A DNA stretch of 64,000 nucleotides from Rubrolithibacter sp043763625 (GTDB taxonomy: Bacteria > Bacteroidota > Bacteroidia > Sphingobacteriales > Sphingobacteriaceae). Location of the stretch: contig JAYULL010000182.1 in the NCBI GenBank assembly GCA_043763625.1, forward strand, positions 1 through 64,000, given 5' to 3'. A program made the translations under genes and the position numbers. This document shows positions 35,309-44,390 of this stretch, piece by piece; within the stretch, counting starts at the first letter, position 1; every line of letters begins with the position of its first letter. The notes below the pieces were generated by a model. The model saw only the letters and a program-made list of their open reading frames with translations. It had not been told where the DNA came from and did not search any database.

Positions 35309-35863
35309 CTACTCTGCCGTTTCGGCTGCAGCACTTTCTTCAGTCGTTGATTCTTCGGTTGTTGCTTCTTCGGTTGTTGTTTCTTCAACCACTTCTTCTG
35401 CCGGAGGAGTATTCTTAGCGGCTACAGCAGCAGCTTTCTCTTCTTTCTTTTTAGCTTCCGCAGCTAATGCGGCTTGTTTAGCATCAATTTGAGCCTGACT
35501 TAAACCTGCTTTTTTTCCTTCGATTTGCGCAGTTTTTGTTTGTTGCCACTGTGCAAATTTACTCTCAGCCTCTTCAGCGCTGAATGCACCTTTTTTTACA
35601 CCGCCCTCTAAATGCTTTTTGTATAAAACACCTTGATAAGAAAGGATAGCACGACAAGTATCGGTAGGTTGAGCGCCTTTGTTTACCCAATCTAAGGTTT
35701 TGTCGAAGTCAATGTCAATTGTTGCGGGATTAGAGTTAGGATTATAAGAACCTAAGCGCTCAATAAAACGACCGTCTCTCGGAGCACGTGAGTCCGCCAC
35801 CACAATGTAGTAAAAAGGCTTTCCCTTTTTTCCGTGTCTTTGCAATCTGATTTTTGTTGCCAT
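35309..35863 (-). CDS. rpsP: 30S ribosomal protein S16 with acidic C-terminal extension
   Basis: S16 is a primary assembly protein of the 30S subunit. The core is in the first ~85 residues: ATKIRLQRHGKKGKPFYYIV, VADSRAPRDGRFIERLGSYN and IDFDKTLDWVNKGAQPTDT. Beyond it the protein continues to 184 residues with an alanine/lysine-rich helix and then a Glu/Thr/Ala tail. Long S16 tails are usual in Bacteroidota; their role is unclear. A good promoter lies 57 bases upstream and a terminator follows. Confidence 0.96.
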   Translation of the reverse strand: MATKIRLQRHGKKGKPFYYIVVADSRAPRDGRFIERLGSYNPNSNPATIDIDFDKTLDWVNKGAQPTDTCRAILSYQGVLYKKHLEGGVKKGAFSAEEAESKFAQWQQTKTAQIEGKKAGLSQAQIDAKQAALAAEAKKKEEKAAAVAAKNTPPAEEVVEETTTEEATTEESTTEESAAAETAE

Positions 35864-35920
35864 TAATAAGTTTTTTTATGTATTCAACATATGTTCCCGG
35901 AGTCTCCTGCTGCGGGGCTG

Positions 35921-35950
35921 CAAAAATACAAATAAAATGCTTTGATGCAA
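35921..35950 (-). promoter_or_regulatory. Bacteroidota promoter for rpsP
   Basis: On the minus strand TTG (35950-35948) is followed after 19 bases by TATTTTTG (35928-35921). The spacing and -7 element match the consensus. Confidence 0.6.
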
Positions 35951-36034
35951 GTTTTTAAATAGAGCAACTTAATAGTCTTTCTGCCGTATTAAGCCTTACC
36001 CGAATTTTACCCGGGAAACGAATAACACCTGAAT

Positions 36035-37426
36035 TTGAGCGGTTTACGAAATCTGGAGGAATTTCTTTCATCTATAAGCGAAGCGGTATGGTCTTACGAC
36101 ATTACCGGCAAGGAGTTTACTTACTTTAATCAACCTCTTACAGCCATTTTCGAGACAAATATTGAAACGCTGAAAAAGGATAAGTTAATTTGGAAAAATT
36201 CAATTCATCCGGATGATGTTAAATATGTTTTCGGTCAAAATAGGGCCGCTTTAGCCGGTAAAGAAACATACCTGGAATATCGGATAATAATTAATAATAA
36301 AATTAAATGGATAAGCGATAAGCGAAAGGCCGGGTTAGATGAGGCCGGAAAGCCACAAACTTTGACGGGTATAGTTGTTGACATCACGGAGCGCAAAGAA
36401 GCAGAGCGCAGGTTGGAAGAGTCGGAACGTACTTACCGCTACCTATTCATGAATAACCCTAATCCCCTTTGGATTTACGATGTAGAAACTTTTAACTTTT
36501 TAGCAGTTAACGATGCCGCAATTCAACATTACGGATATACAGCAGATGAGTTTTTATCAATGACAATTTTAGATATAAGGGCGCCCGACGAAGTGTCTCG
36601 GCTATTAGAAAGTGTTAAAGCTTTGCCCGAACGTTATAACAGCTCGCATTATTGGCAACATACAAAAAAAGACGGCAGTTTAATTTATGTTAATATTGCC
36701 GGACACAGAATTAACTATAACGGTAAGGCTGCCGAGATTGTTCTTGTTGATGACGTTACAGGTGAAATAAAAGGGCAGCAAGAAGTTGTAGCAGCTAAAA
36801 ACAATATCGATACCCTTATAAATACAACCCAAGACTTAATTTGGTCCGTAGATAGAAACTTTTGCATCATCTCGCTAAATTTTGCTTTTTTAAAATACCA
36901 CAAGTTTACGACGGGAAACCACCTAAAACCCGGTGATTCTATCTTCGCCGCCGCGCTTACAGTAAAAAGCTTCAGCTTAGAAAAAAAGAATTATGAAAGA
37001 GCGTTTCGCGGTGAATCTTTTGCGGTGGTTGAAAAGACGTTTTTTCAAAATAAAGAAATTACAGTGGAAGTTCGCTACAACCCTATAGTAAATGAGGATG
37101 GTGAAGTTACCGGTGTCGCTTGTTTTTCTCGCGACATCTCCGTGCGCATAATGAACGAAGAAAAAATTACAAGCCAAAACCGAAAACTTAAAGAAATTAC
37201 TTCTATCGCATCGCACGATTTTCGAGGCCCTATCGCCTCTTTAATCGGACTGGTTAACCTGTTCAACAAAAAAGATTATTCGGATGCCTTTAATGCACGA
37301 ATTATCGACGGAATTGAAGAAACCGCTTATAAGTTAGATAACGTAGTACACCGGATAGTTAACAAAACGTTTGAGGTAGAATTACAGGAAGCATCACTTA
37401 CACATTCCGCTCCACAAAATCAATAA
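36035..37426 (+). CDS. Multi-PAS protein with a histidine-kinase H-box but no ATPase domain
   Basis: A 463-residue soluble protein. Three PAS domains are visible: residues ~5-120 (ending TLTGIVVDITERKEAERRLE), ~130-245 (YRYLFMNNPNPLWIYD...) and ~255-375 (ending GVACFSRDISVRIMNEE). The last ~85 residues form a dimerisation segment with an H-box-like ITSIASHDFRGPIASLIGLV near residue 393. The chain then stops; the N, G1 and G2 boxes of HATPase_c are absent and the following DNA is the convergent gmhA gene. The start is TTG 36035; an in-frame TAA at 36023 leaves no ATG. Possible roles are a phosphotransfer or signalling partner of another kinase. Confidence 0.82.
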   Translation: MSGLRNLEEFLSSISEAVWSYDITGKEFTYFNQPLTAIFETNIETLKKDKLIWKNSIHPDDVKYVFGQNRAALAGKETYLEYRIIINNKIKWISDKRKAGLDEAGKPQTLTGIVVDITERKEAERRLEESERTYRYLFMNNPNPLWIYDVETFNFLAVNDAAIQHYGYTADEFLSMTILDIRAPDEVSRLLESVKALPERYNSSHYWQHTKKDGSLIYVNIAGHRINYNGKAAEIVLVDDVTGEIKGQQEVVAAKNNIDTLINTTQDLIWSVDRNFCIISLNFAFLKYHKFTTGNHLKPGDSIFAAALTVKSFSLEKKNYERAFRGESFAVVEKTFFQNKEITVEVRYNPIVNEDGEVTGVACFSRDISVRIMNEEKITSQNRKLKEITSIASHDFRGPIASLIGLVNLFNKKDYSDAFNARIIDGIEETAYKLDNVVHRIVNKTFEVELQEASLTHSAPQNQ

Positions 37427-37964
37427 GGGAGTGTATTACTTTGATATGAATTTCTTGAGCACGATCAGCGTAAGGTGCTTGCGGAGCTCGGATTTCGACA
37501 TCGCACATTTTACCCGCCTTGCCCCCGTCCTTTCCTGTTAAAGCTATTACTTTTATCCCTTTTGCTTTCGCGGATTCTATTGCACGAATTATATTTCCCG
37601 AATTTCCGCTTGTACTTATTGCAACTAAAACATCGCCGGCGTTTCCGATGGCTTCAATCATTCTTGAAAATACAAACCCGTAACCGTAATCATTCGCTAC
37701 ACAAGACATATGCGAGGCATCTGAAATTGAAATAGCCGGCAAAGCCTTACGATCATTTCGATACCTGCCGGAGAGTTCTTCGGCCAAATGCATTGCATCG
37801 CACATTGAACCCCCGTTCCCGCAAGAAATTATTTTGTTTCCTGCTTTAATAGCCTCGACCAACAACTTTCCGGCAGCTTCAATATGTTTAAAATTCTCAT
37901 TGTCTTCCAAAAAAACCTGTAAAACATTGAGCGCTCCGGTAAAATGTGCCTTAATATCTTCCAT
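37398..37964 (-). CDS. gmhA: Phosphoheptose isomerase (sedoheptulose 7-phosphate isomerase)
   Basis: It makes D-glycero-manno-heptose 7-phosphate, the first step toward the heptose of LPS core and some S-layer sugars. The 188-residue SIS protein has ISCGNGGSMCDAMHLAEEL, RKALPAISISDASHMSCVAN, VLVAISTSGNSGNIIRAIE and EIHIKVIHSLIDFVE, with the His and Glu of the family's zinc/catalytic site. It lies two bases after pfkA in the operon birA-dsbD-pfkA-gmhA. Its last 29 bases overlap the convergent PAS gene. Confidence 0.93.
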   Translation of the reverse strand: MEDIKAHFTGALNVLQVFLEDNENFKHIEAAGKLLVEAIKAGNKIISCGNGGSMCDAMHLAEELSGRYRNDRKALPAISISDASHMSCVANDYGYGFVFSRMIEAIGNAGDVLVAISTSGNSGNIIRAIESAKAKGIKVIALTGKDGGKAGKMCDVEIRAPQAPYADRAQEIHIKVIHSLIDFVERNV

Positions 37965-37966
37965 TA

Positions 37967-38944
37967 CTATAACGAGAGTATATCAACAATCTTAAGCATG
38001 TTCGGATTAGCTTCTGCAATATGTTTTATAGCATTTTTGAAAGGTGTATAGTGAATATCCCGGTGTATAACTCCAATCATTTCTCTATGACGGCCATCTA
38101 ATAAAGCTTCTACAGCAGCAACTCCTAAACGACTCGCTAATACGCGATCCATGCAGGTTGGACGTCCTCCTCTTTGTATGTGACCCAAAATAGAAAGACG
38201 GGTGTCGATGTTCGGAAAACGCTGTTTTACTATTTCCGTAAGCTCGATGGCTCCCGTTCCGGTATCGCCTTCGGCAACAATTATAATTTTTGATGATTTA
38301 TCTTTCCGGCTGCTTTCAATTCTGCGAAGCAGAATTTCAACATCTGTCTTATTTTCCGGAATTAGGATTGCTTCAGCTCCCACTCCTATACCGCTTCTTA
38401 GTGCAATAAGGCCCGAATCGCGGCCCATAACTTCTACAATAAACAAACGCTCGTGAGATTCTGCTGTATCTCGAATTTTATCTACCGCATTTACTACAGT
38501 ATTAATAGCTGTATCGTAACCTATAGTGAAGTCGGTTCCGATTAAATCATTATCAATAGTTCCCGGCAAGCCAACTATCGGAATATCGAATTCCTCCGAA
38601 AAAATATTTGCTCCGGTAAACGTACCGTCGCCGCCGATACCTACCAGGGCATCAATATTACTTTCTTTTAATTGCTCATAAGCTTTTTGCCGGCCTTCCT
38701 TTGTACGAAACTCGTCACTTTGGGCAGTTTTTAGAATAGTGCCGCCTCGCTGTATAATATTTGCCACCGATTTTCGATTCATCGGAAGAAATTCTCTATT
38801 AATCATTCCTTCGTAACCACGCATAATACCTGTTACATCAAGATCGTAATACAAAGCCGTGCGCACAACGGCACGGATCGCTGCATTCATCCCGGGAGCA
38901 TCACCCCCTGAAGTATACACTCCTATTTTTTTAATCTGACTCAT
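37967..38944 (-). CDS. pfkA: ATP-dependent 6-phosphofructokinase
   Basis: It phosphorylates fructose 6-phosphate in glycolysis. The length (325 aa) is that of the bacterial tetrameric PfkA. Motifs in order: TSGGDAPGMNAAIRAVVRTA, the ATP site GIGGDGTFTGANIF, the catalytic PGTIDNDLIGTDFTIGYDTA, VEVMGRDSGLIALRSGI and LGHIQRGGRPTCMDRVLAS. The GGDGT glycine suggests ATP rather than PPi as donor. It lies two bases after dsbD and two before gmhA. Confidence 0.97.
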   Translation of the reverse strand: MSQIKKIGVYTSGGDAPGMNAAIRAVVRTALYYDLDVTGIMRGYEGMINREFLPMNRKSVANIIQRGGTILKTAQSDEFRTKEGRQKAYEQLKESNIDALVGIGGDGTFTGANIFSEEFDIPIVGLPGTIDNDLIGTDFTIGYDTAINTVVNAVDKIRDTAESHERLFIVEVMGRDSGLIALRSGIGVGAEAILIPENKTDVEILLRRIESSRKDKSSKIIIVAEGDTGTGAIELTEIVKQRFPNIDTRLSILGHIQRGGRPTCMDRVLASRLGVAAVEALLDGRHREMIGVIHRDIHYTPFKNAIKHIAEANPNMLKIVDILSL

Positions 38945-38946
38945 AT

Positions 38947-41004
38947 TTATTTTTCAAAAGCAGCCTTTCCGCTGTCTAAAAAGGTGAGATAGTTCTTAAT
39001 ATCTAAATTAAAAGCCTGTAGGGGCACCAATTTTTTCCCGTCAGAATCTACTATCACATATAAAGGTTGGGAATTTGCCCCAAAAGTTGCAGCTTCAAAG
39101 TCGCTCCATTTCTGCCCTATTGTTTTAATTTTTTTTCCGCTAAATTTTGAAATGTATTTTTCGGGTTCGGGCAATTCGGTTTTATCATCCACGTAAAGCG
39201 ATATTAAAACGAAATCATTTTTTAATCTAGATAATACTTCGGGGTTGGCCCATACACTTGCCTCCATTTTTCGGCAATTAGTGCAGCTCCAACCCGTAAA
39301 ATCAAGCAGTGCCGGCTTGTTTAACTTTTTTGCTTGAGCCAATCCTTCTTCATAATCGTAAAACGCATCTAAACCATGCGGAGCGTGAAACAAATTCGAA
39401 TACTTCTTTCCCCGCGTTTCAGCTTTCGCCGAAGGAGAAGCACCCAAATTAAAATCCTGCACTGAAGGCGGGGGCAACCAAGCGCTAAGCCCTTGTAAAG
39501 GAGCTCCCCACAAACCCGGGACCATATAAACCGTTAAACAAAGAGCAGGAATGGCGAAAAAAAGCCGGGGTAAAGAAATAAATTTAATCTCTGAATCGTG
39601 AGAAAATTTCAATTTCCCTAAGAGGTAAAGCCCGAGAAGACCGAAAATGACAATCCATATTACAAGAAAAATATCGCGATTAAGCAAACCCCAATGGTAA
39701 GCCAAATCAACATTGGATAAAAATTTAAAAGCCAAAGCAAGTTCTAAAAACCCTAACGAAACTTTAACCGAATTTAGCCAACCGCCCGATTTAGGCATTT
39801 CTTTTAACCAGGAAGGAAAGATTGCAAACAAGGTGAACGGGATTGCCAAGGCTGCCGAAAAACCGAACATTCCGATTGCAGGACCGAGATAAGATCCTTT
39901 TGAAACTGCATCCACCAACAGGGTCCCGATGATTGGCCCGGTACAAGAAAATGAGACCAATGACAGGGTGAATGCCATAAAAAAAAGCCCGAGAAAGCCT
40001 CCTTTATTCGACTTTTCGTCCATTTTATTAACCAGAGAAGAAGGTAAGGTTATATCAAAGGCCCCAAGAAATGAAATTGCAAAAATTACCAAAATGGCAA
40101 AGAATATGAGATTAAAGGCAGCACTGCTTGCCGCTTCGTTTAGAGCCGATGCCCCAAATGTCCAAGTTATAAGTAAACCCAACGCTACATAAATCAGTAT
40201 TATTGATAGTCCGTAGATAAACGCACTTTGAATACCCTTTGCTCTTGAACCTGCTCGTTTTGTAAAAAACGAAACCGTAAGCGGAATCATCGGGTAAATA
40301 CAGGGCATAAAAAAAGCCGCTAATCCACCTAAAAATCCGGCGATGAAAATTCCCCATAAAGAATCTGAACCTGCTTCAGCCGGTTCTCCCAATTCTACTC
40401 CTTCTTTCCTTGTTTGAGAGTTATACACTTGAGATGCCGGAACGCGTGTATTTCCAAAAGAATCATTCTTAGTTTGTGTTAAACCCGTCTTTGAGGTATC
40501 CCTCAAAGACGGTGCAACCGGTACTTTTGCTGACGAGGAAATATTAAGCGCTGCCGGTGCGGCAACAGTAATACTAAATTCTTCTTCCGTTGGAGGCAGG
40601 CATTGCTTGTCATTACATACCATAAATTCAACGCTGCCTTTAACCTCAGTTGCTTTTTTTATTTTGATCTTTTGTTTAAAAATTACTTGTTTCTCATGCC
40701 AGGCAATCTTCATGTTAAAATTAGGATCAAAAGCAGTTTCAGGTTTCGGGCTTTCGGTAATTTTTCCGATTAAAGAATAGTTTCCTGAAGGCGAAAACTT
40801 AAACGAAGTAGGTATGGGTCCGCCTTCTTCTATAAACTGTGAGTACACATGCCAGCCCTTATCAATATTTGCCGCTATCACTAAATTCCCCTCCGCATCG
40901 CCCGTTTTTTCAAAACCGAATTTCCAATGAACGGGATTTTCAATTTGTGCATTCACCGAAAAAACGGCGAATACCAGACTTAAAACAAAAACTAATTTCT
41001 TCAT
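38947..41004 (-). CDS. dsbD: Thiol:disulfide interchange protein DsbD
   Basis: DsbD moves electrons from cytoplasmic thioredoxin to the periplasm. The 685-residue protein has a signal peptide (LVFVLSLVFAVFSVNAQ) and an N-terminal periplasmic domain (residues ~25-145, containing VEFMVCNDKQCLPPTEEEF). A central membrane domain of about eight helices has its redox Cys pair in FFMPCIYPMIPL and VSFSCTGPIIG. The C-terminal thioredoxin-like domain carries FTGWSCTNCRKMEASVW (CTNC) near residue 573. Its start overlaps the birA stop by one base (TGATG). Confidence 0.95.
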   Translation of the reverse strand: MKKLVFVLSLVFAVFSVNAQIENPVHWKFGFEKTGDAEGNLVIAANIDKGWHVYSQFIEEGGPIPTSFKFSPSGNYSLIGKITESPKPETAFDPNFNMKIAWHEKQVIFKQKIKIKKATEVKGSVEFMVCNDKQCLPPTEEEFSITVAAPAALNISSSAKVPVAPSLRDTSKTGLTQTKNDSFGNTRVPASQVYNSQTRKEGVELGEPAEAGSDSLWGIFIAGFLGGLAAFFMPCIYPMIPLTVSFFTKRAGSRAKGIQSAFIYGLSIILIYVALGLLITWTFGASALNEAASSAAFNLIFFAILVIFAISFLGAFDITLPSSLVNKMDEKSNKGGFLGLFFMAFTLSLVSFSCTGPIIGTLLVDAVSKGSYLGPAIGMFGFSAALAIPFTLFAIFPSWLKEMPKSGGWLNSVKVSLGFLELALAFKFLSNVDLAYHWGLLNRDIFLVIWIVIFGLLGLYLLGKLKFSHDSEIKFISLPRLFFAIPALCLTVYMVPGLWGAPLQGLSAWLPPPSVQDFNLGASPSAKAETRGKKYSNLFHAPHGLDAFYDYEEGLAQAKKLNKPALLDFTGWSCTNCRKMEASVWANPEVLSRLKNDFVLISLYVDDKTELPEPEKYISKFSGKKIKTIGQKWSDFEAATFGANSQPLYVIVDSDGKKLVPLQAFNLDIKNYLTFLDSGKAAFEK

Positions 41005-41771
41005 CAGATTAAAAAAGCTATTTCTTTACTTGCAAACTTTAGGTTTCGCCCCCCCGATTCTATTTCTAAAAGGCCGGTTTGGTTTACCCCGGTTATTACG
41101 CCCCTGATTTTTTTTCCGGCAGTCTCAAAGTCTAATGCACTATTTAAACCGTACAAATTTTTCAAATAAGCCAGGTCGATATCTTCCGTAAAGCCCTCTT
41201 TTAATTGCAGATAGCGCAGTTCAATTGCTCGGCAAACATCCGCTAATAATTCTAATACGTTATAATTTTGGTGTAAGATTTGAATCAGCGAGGTAACATT
41301 TTTTAATGAGTCCGGAAAATTCTTCTGATTTACGTTGATACCGACACCTACCATAGCATGTTTAAGTAATTTGCCTTGAATAATATTTTCTATTAGAACC
41401 CCTCCGATCTTTTTATTCTTCACATAAATGTCATTTGGCCACTTGATTTTTAAATCATCCCCAATAATTTTACACAATGCATCGTTAATACCGGTACTAA
41501 CGGCTTTATTTAACGAAAACTGTTTTTCCGGAGAAATAAAAGAAGGATTAAAAAGTATTGAAAAGGTTAAGTTTTTACCAGGTTCTGCGAGCCACATATT
41601 ATCCGATTGACCTCGTCCGGCAAATTGTTCTTCTGCCATTATTACAGTGCCTTCCGGCACCGGCTCAACTTTTGCCAATTGTTCTCTCAGATAATTATTT
41701 GTCGAATCCACTATTGGCAGACTCACTAATTTTTGTCCAACAAAAAATCCGGAAAAAGTGTTACTTTGCAA
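41004..41771 (-). CDS. birA: Biotin-[acetyl-CoA-carboxylase] ligase
   Basis: BirA attaches biotin to AccB, whose gene is at 57975. The 255-residue protein has only the catalytic and C-terminal domains and no DNA-binding HTH, so it is not a repressor. Motifs: LPIVDSTNNYLREQL, the biotin/ATP loop EEQFAGRGQSDNMWLAEPGK, LKIKWPNDIYVKNKKIGGVL and MVGVGINVNQKNFP. The start is TTG 41771; homologues share the FFVGQKL segment before DSTN, which favours it over GTG 41726. It is divergent from rsfS with only 38 bases between them. Confidence 0.93.
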   Translation of the reverse strand: MQSNTFSGFFVGQKLVSLPIVDSTNNYLREQLAKVEPVPEGTVIMAEEQFAGRGQSDNMWLAEPGKNLTFSILFNPSFISPEKQFSLNKAVSTGINDALCKIIGDDLKIKWPNDIYVKNKKIGGVLIENIIQGKLLKHAMVGVGINVNQKNFPDSLKNVTSLIQILHQNYNVLELLADVCRAIELRYLQLKEGFTEDIDLAYLKNLYGLNSALDFETAGKKIRGVITGVNQTGLLEIESGGRNLKFASKEIAFLI

Positions 41772-41809
41772 AGTAGGGAAGCTAAATTTTTCAAAACTAA
41801 AATTTTTTA

Positions 41810-42184
41810 ATGGTAAAAAGCAAACCGATCAGTGAACCTGCCTATATCTCAGAACTGGCTATTCATGGAATACAAGAAAAAAAAGGAAACGAAATAGTAC
41901 GATTAGATTTAAGAAACATACACAGCTCGGTGGCAGATTATTTTGTTGTTTGTCATGCCGAATCAGCAACCCAAGTTAAAGCCATAGCAAATAGTGTTGA
42001 GCACGAGGTGTTCAAAGCCGGCAATATACACCCGTATCGGGTTGAAGGCTTACAATACGGCGAATGGATAATTTTAGATTATATTGATGTTGTTGTGCAT
42101 ATATTCAAAACCGATAAGCGCCAATACTACGGGATAGAAGAATTGTGGGGCGATGCGGAAATGAAGTTTTATAAGAGTGCCTGA
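41810..42184 (+). CDS. rsfS: Ribosomal silencing factor RsfS
   Basis: RsfS binds ribosomal protein L14 and blocks subunit joining in starvation. The 124-residue protein shows the DUF143 pattern: DLRNIHSSVADYFVVCHAES, ATQVKAIANSVEHEV, PYRVEGLQYGEWIILDYIDV and VVHIFKTDKRQYYGIEELWG. It lies 28 bases upstream of ftsH, a common neighbour in Bacteroidota. Confidence 0.95.
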   Translation: MVKSKPISEPAYISELAIHGIQEKKGNEIVRLDLRNIHSSVADYFVVCHAESATQVKAIANSVEHEVFKAGNIHPYRVEGLQYGEWIILDYIDVVVHIFKTDKRQYYGIEELWGDAEMKFYKSA

Positions 42185-42212
42185 AAAAGCAGGGCATTAA
42201 TTTTTAATTGAA

Positions 42213-44309
42213 ATGAAAGAAAACAAACCGGAAAAGAAAAAACCGATAAAAAAATTCACCGGCAAAAAAATAGTGCCCAAACCCCCGCGTTTTAATATAA
42301 TGTGGCTGTACGCTGCAATAATTATAGGGTTATTTGCTGTACAATATTTATTTAGCGGTTCTAGCGCCAAACCAACCAGCTATCAGGATTTCGAAACAAG
42401 AATGTTGCTACCGGGAGACGTTCAAAAGTTGGTAGCCTATAAAAACAACGACTTGGTTACTGTTGAGGTTTTTATAAAGAAAGACCGGTTAAACCTTGCA
42501 AAATACAAGGTGGTTAAAAACCAAGAAGGCTTCTCTATGTCGGCAGAAAATCCTCAATATAAATTTCAGGATGCTTCTTTTGAGTCCTTACAAACGAAAT
42601 TGAAGGAATCTCAAAAAAGTCTTGTGCCTGCCGAGCGCCCCGCACTTACGCTTGAACAGCGTGAAAGCCCGTGGGCCGGATGGTTCATGTCGTTTATATT
42701 GCCTGTATTACTTCTTATCGGCTTCTGGATTTTCATAATGAGAAGAATGGGCGGAGGAGCGGGAGGCGGCGCAGGTGGCCAAATCTTTAATATCGGGAAA
42801 TCAAAAGCAACTTTATTCGACAAAGAAGCGCAGGTTTCAGTAACTTTTGATGATGTTGCCGGGCTTGAAGAAGCCAAACTGGAAGTAATGGAAATCGTCG
42901 ATTTCTTAAAAAACCCAAAAAAGTATACCAATTTAGGAGGTAAAATACCGAAAGGTGCACTTTTAGTCGGTTCTCCCGGTACCGGTAAAACTCTGTTAGC
43001 AAAAGCCGTAGCCGGCGAAGCGCAGGTTCCTTTCTTCTCACTCTCAGGGTCCGATTTTGTAGAAATGTTTGTGGGTGTAGGGGCATCACGGGTGCGTGAT
43101 TTATTCCGGCAAGCAAAGGATAAAGCACCCTGTATCATTTTTATTGATGAGATTGATGCAATAGGGCGTGCCCGGGGAAAGAATAATATTGTAGGCGGGA
43201 ACGACGAACGTGAAAATACTTTAAATCAGCTTTTGGTCGAGATGGACGGTTTCGGAACTGATTCCGGGATCATTATCTTGGCTGCTACTAACCGCCCTGA
43301 CGTATTAGATACAGCATTATTGCGCCCGGGCAGGTTTGACCGCCAGATCTCTATTGATAAACCGGATTTAGTTGGTCGCGAGCAAATATTTAAAGTGCAT
43401 TTAGAGCCTGTAAAAGTTGCTGCCGATGTTGATCCTAAAAAGCTTTCGGCTCAAACGCCGGGTTTTGCCGGAGCAGAAATAGCTAATGTTTGTAATGAGG
43501 CGGCGCTTATTGCAGCCCGTAAAAATAAGGAAGCTGTTGATATGCAGGATTTCCAAGACGCTATTGACCGTGTAATCGGAGGTCTTGAAAAGAAAAACAA
43601 AATAATATCACCTGAAGAAAAACGGATTGTTGCTTACCACGAGGCGGGCCACGCTATTGCCGGTTGGTTTCTAGAACATGCCGATCCGTTGGTTAAGGTT
43701 TCTATCGTTCCACGCGGTGTTGCCGCTTTAGGTTACGCTCAGTACCTACCTAAAGAGCAGTTTTTATATACTACAGAGCAGTTGCTTGACGGAATGTGTA
43801 TGACTATGGGAGGCAGAGTTGCAGAGGATATAGTTTTCAATAAAATTTCTACCGGTGCGCAAAATGATTTGGAACGTATAACCAAATTATCATACGCTAT
43901 GGTGACAATTTATGGGATGAATGATAAAATCGGCAATGTATCCTTTAACGATCAGCAGGGTGAATATCAATTTAACCGGCCTTATTCCGAAAAAACTTCG
44001 GAACTGATTGATATAGAAGTAAGAAGCTTAATAAGGTCTGTTTACGAGCGTACTAAAGACTTGTTGAATGATAAACGTGAAGGCTTGGAGCGATTAGCGC
44101 ACAAACTTTTAGAGAAGGAAATATTATTCCAGAGTGATTTGGAGGAAATATTGGGAAAACGCCCTTTCGAACATCGAACAACTTACGATGAATTTGTGAA
44201 CGGGCAGGAAGGCGGAGATCAAACTATCATTGCAGAAAATATTCATCCGGAGCCGGTTGGAGATTCTACGGAACCGGTTCAAAGCGCCGAACCACTAAAC
44301 AGAGTGTAA
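42213..44309 (+). CDS. ftsH: ATP-dependent zinc metalloprotease FtsH
   Basis: A 698-residue inner-membrane AAA+ protease that degrades damaged membrane proteins and regulators. One membrane helix is near residues 30-48 and another near 155-175, flanking a periplasmic domain. The ATPase has LLVGSPGTGKTLLAKAVAGE near 253, Walker B IIFIDEIDAIG and the second region of homology (ATNRPDVLDTALLRPGRFDR). The zinc site is VAYHEAGHAIAGWF near 476, with the third ligand Asp expected in the DLERITKLSYAM region. The C-terminal tail is acidic. A terminator follows. Confidence 0.98.
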   Translation: MKENKPEKKKPIKKFTGKKIVPKPPRFNIMWLYAAIIIGLFAVQYLFSGSSAKPTSYQDFETRMLLPGDVQKLVAYKNNDLVTVEVFIKKDRLNLAKYKVVKNQEGFSMSAENPQYKFQDASFESLQTKLKESQKSLVPAERPALTLEQRESPWAGWFMSFILPVLLLIGFWIFIMRRMGGGAGGGAGGQIFNIGKSKATLFDKEAQVSVTFDDVAGLEEAKLEVMEIVDFLKNPKKYTNLGGKIPKGALLVGSPGTGKTLLAKAVAGEAQVPFFSLSGSDFVEMFVGVGASRVRDLFRQAKDKAPCIIFIDEIDAIGRARGKNNIVGGNDERENTLNQLLVEMDGFGTDSGIIILAATNRPDVLDTALLRPGRFDRQISIDKPDLVGREQIFKVHLEPVKVAADVDPKKLSAQTPGFAGAEIANVCNEAALIAARKNKEAVDMQDFQDAIDRVIGGLEKKNKIISPEEKRIVAYHEAGHAIAGWFLEHADPLVKVSIVPRGVAALGYAQYLPKEQFLYTTEQLLDGMCMTMGGRVAEDIVFNKISTGAQNDLERITKLSYAMVTIYGMNDKIGNVSFNDQQGEYQFNRPYSEKTSELIDIEVRSLIRSVYERTKDLLNDKREGLERLAHKLLEKEILFQSDLEEILGKRPFEHRTTYDEFVNGQEGGDQTIIAENIHPEPVGDSTEPVQSAEPLNRV

Positions 44310-44330
44310 TTTAAAGGATTAAAATATGAG

Positions 44331-44359
44331 CCTCGATAGTTTTATCGGGGCTTTTCTGT
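44331..44359 (+). terminator. Intrinsic terminator after ftsH
   Basis: AGCCTCGATA pairs with TATCGGGGCT (ten pairs including one G-U) around a GTTT loop, followed by TTTTCT. Confidence 0.85.
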
Positions 44360-44390
44360 AAACCTCAGCAGGATAAGCAGCAATCGGCAA

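Noticed and set aside
42611..43138. Long antisense frame (175 codons) inside ftsH
   Set aside because: It mirrors the strongly conserved ATPase part of ftsH on the other strand and shows no independent protein motifs.
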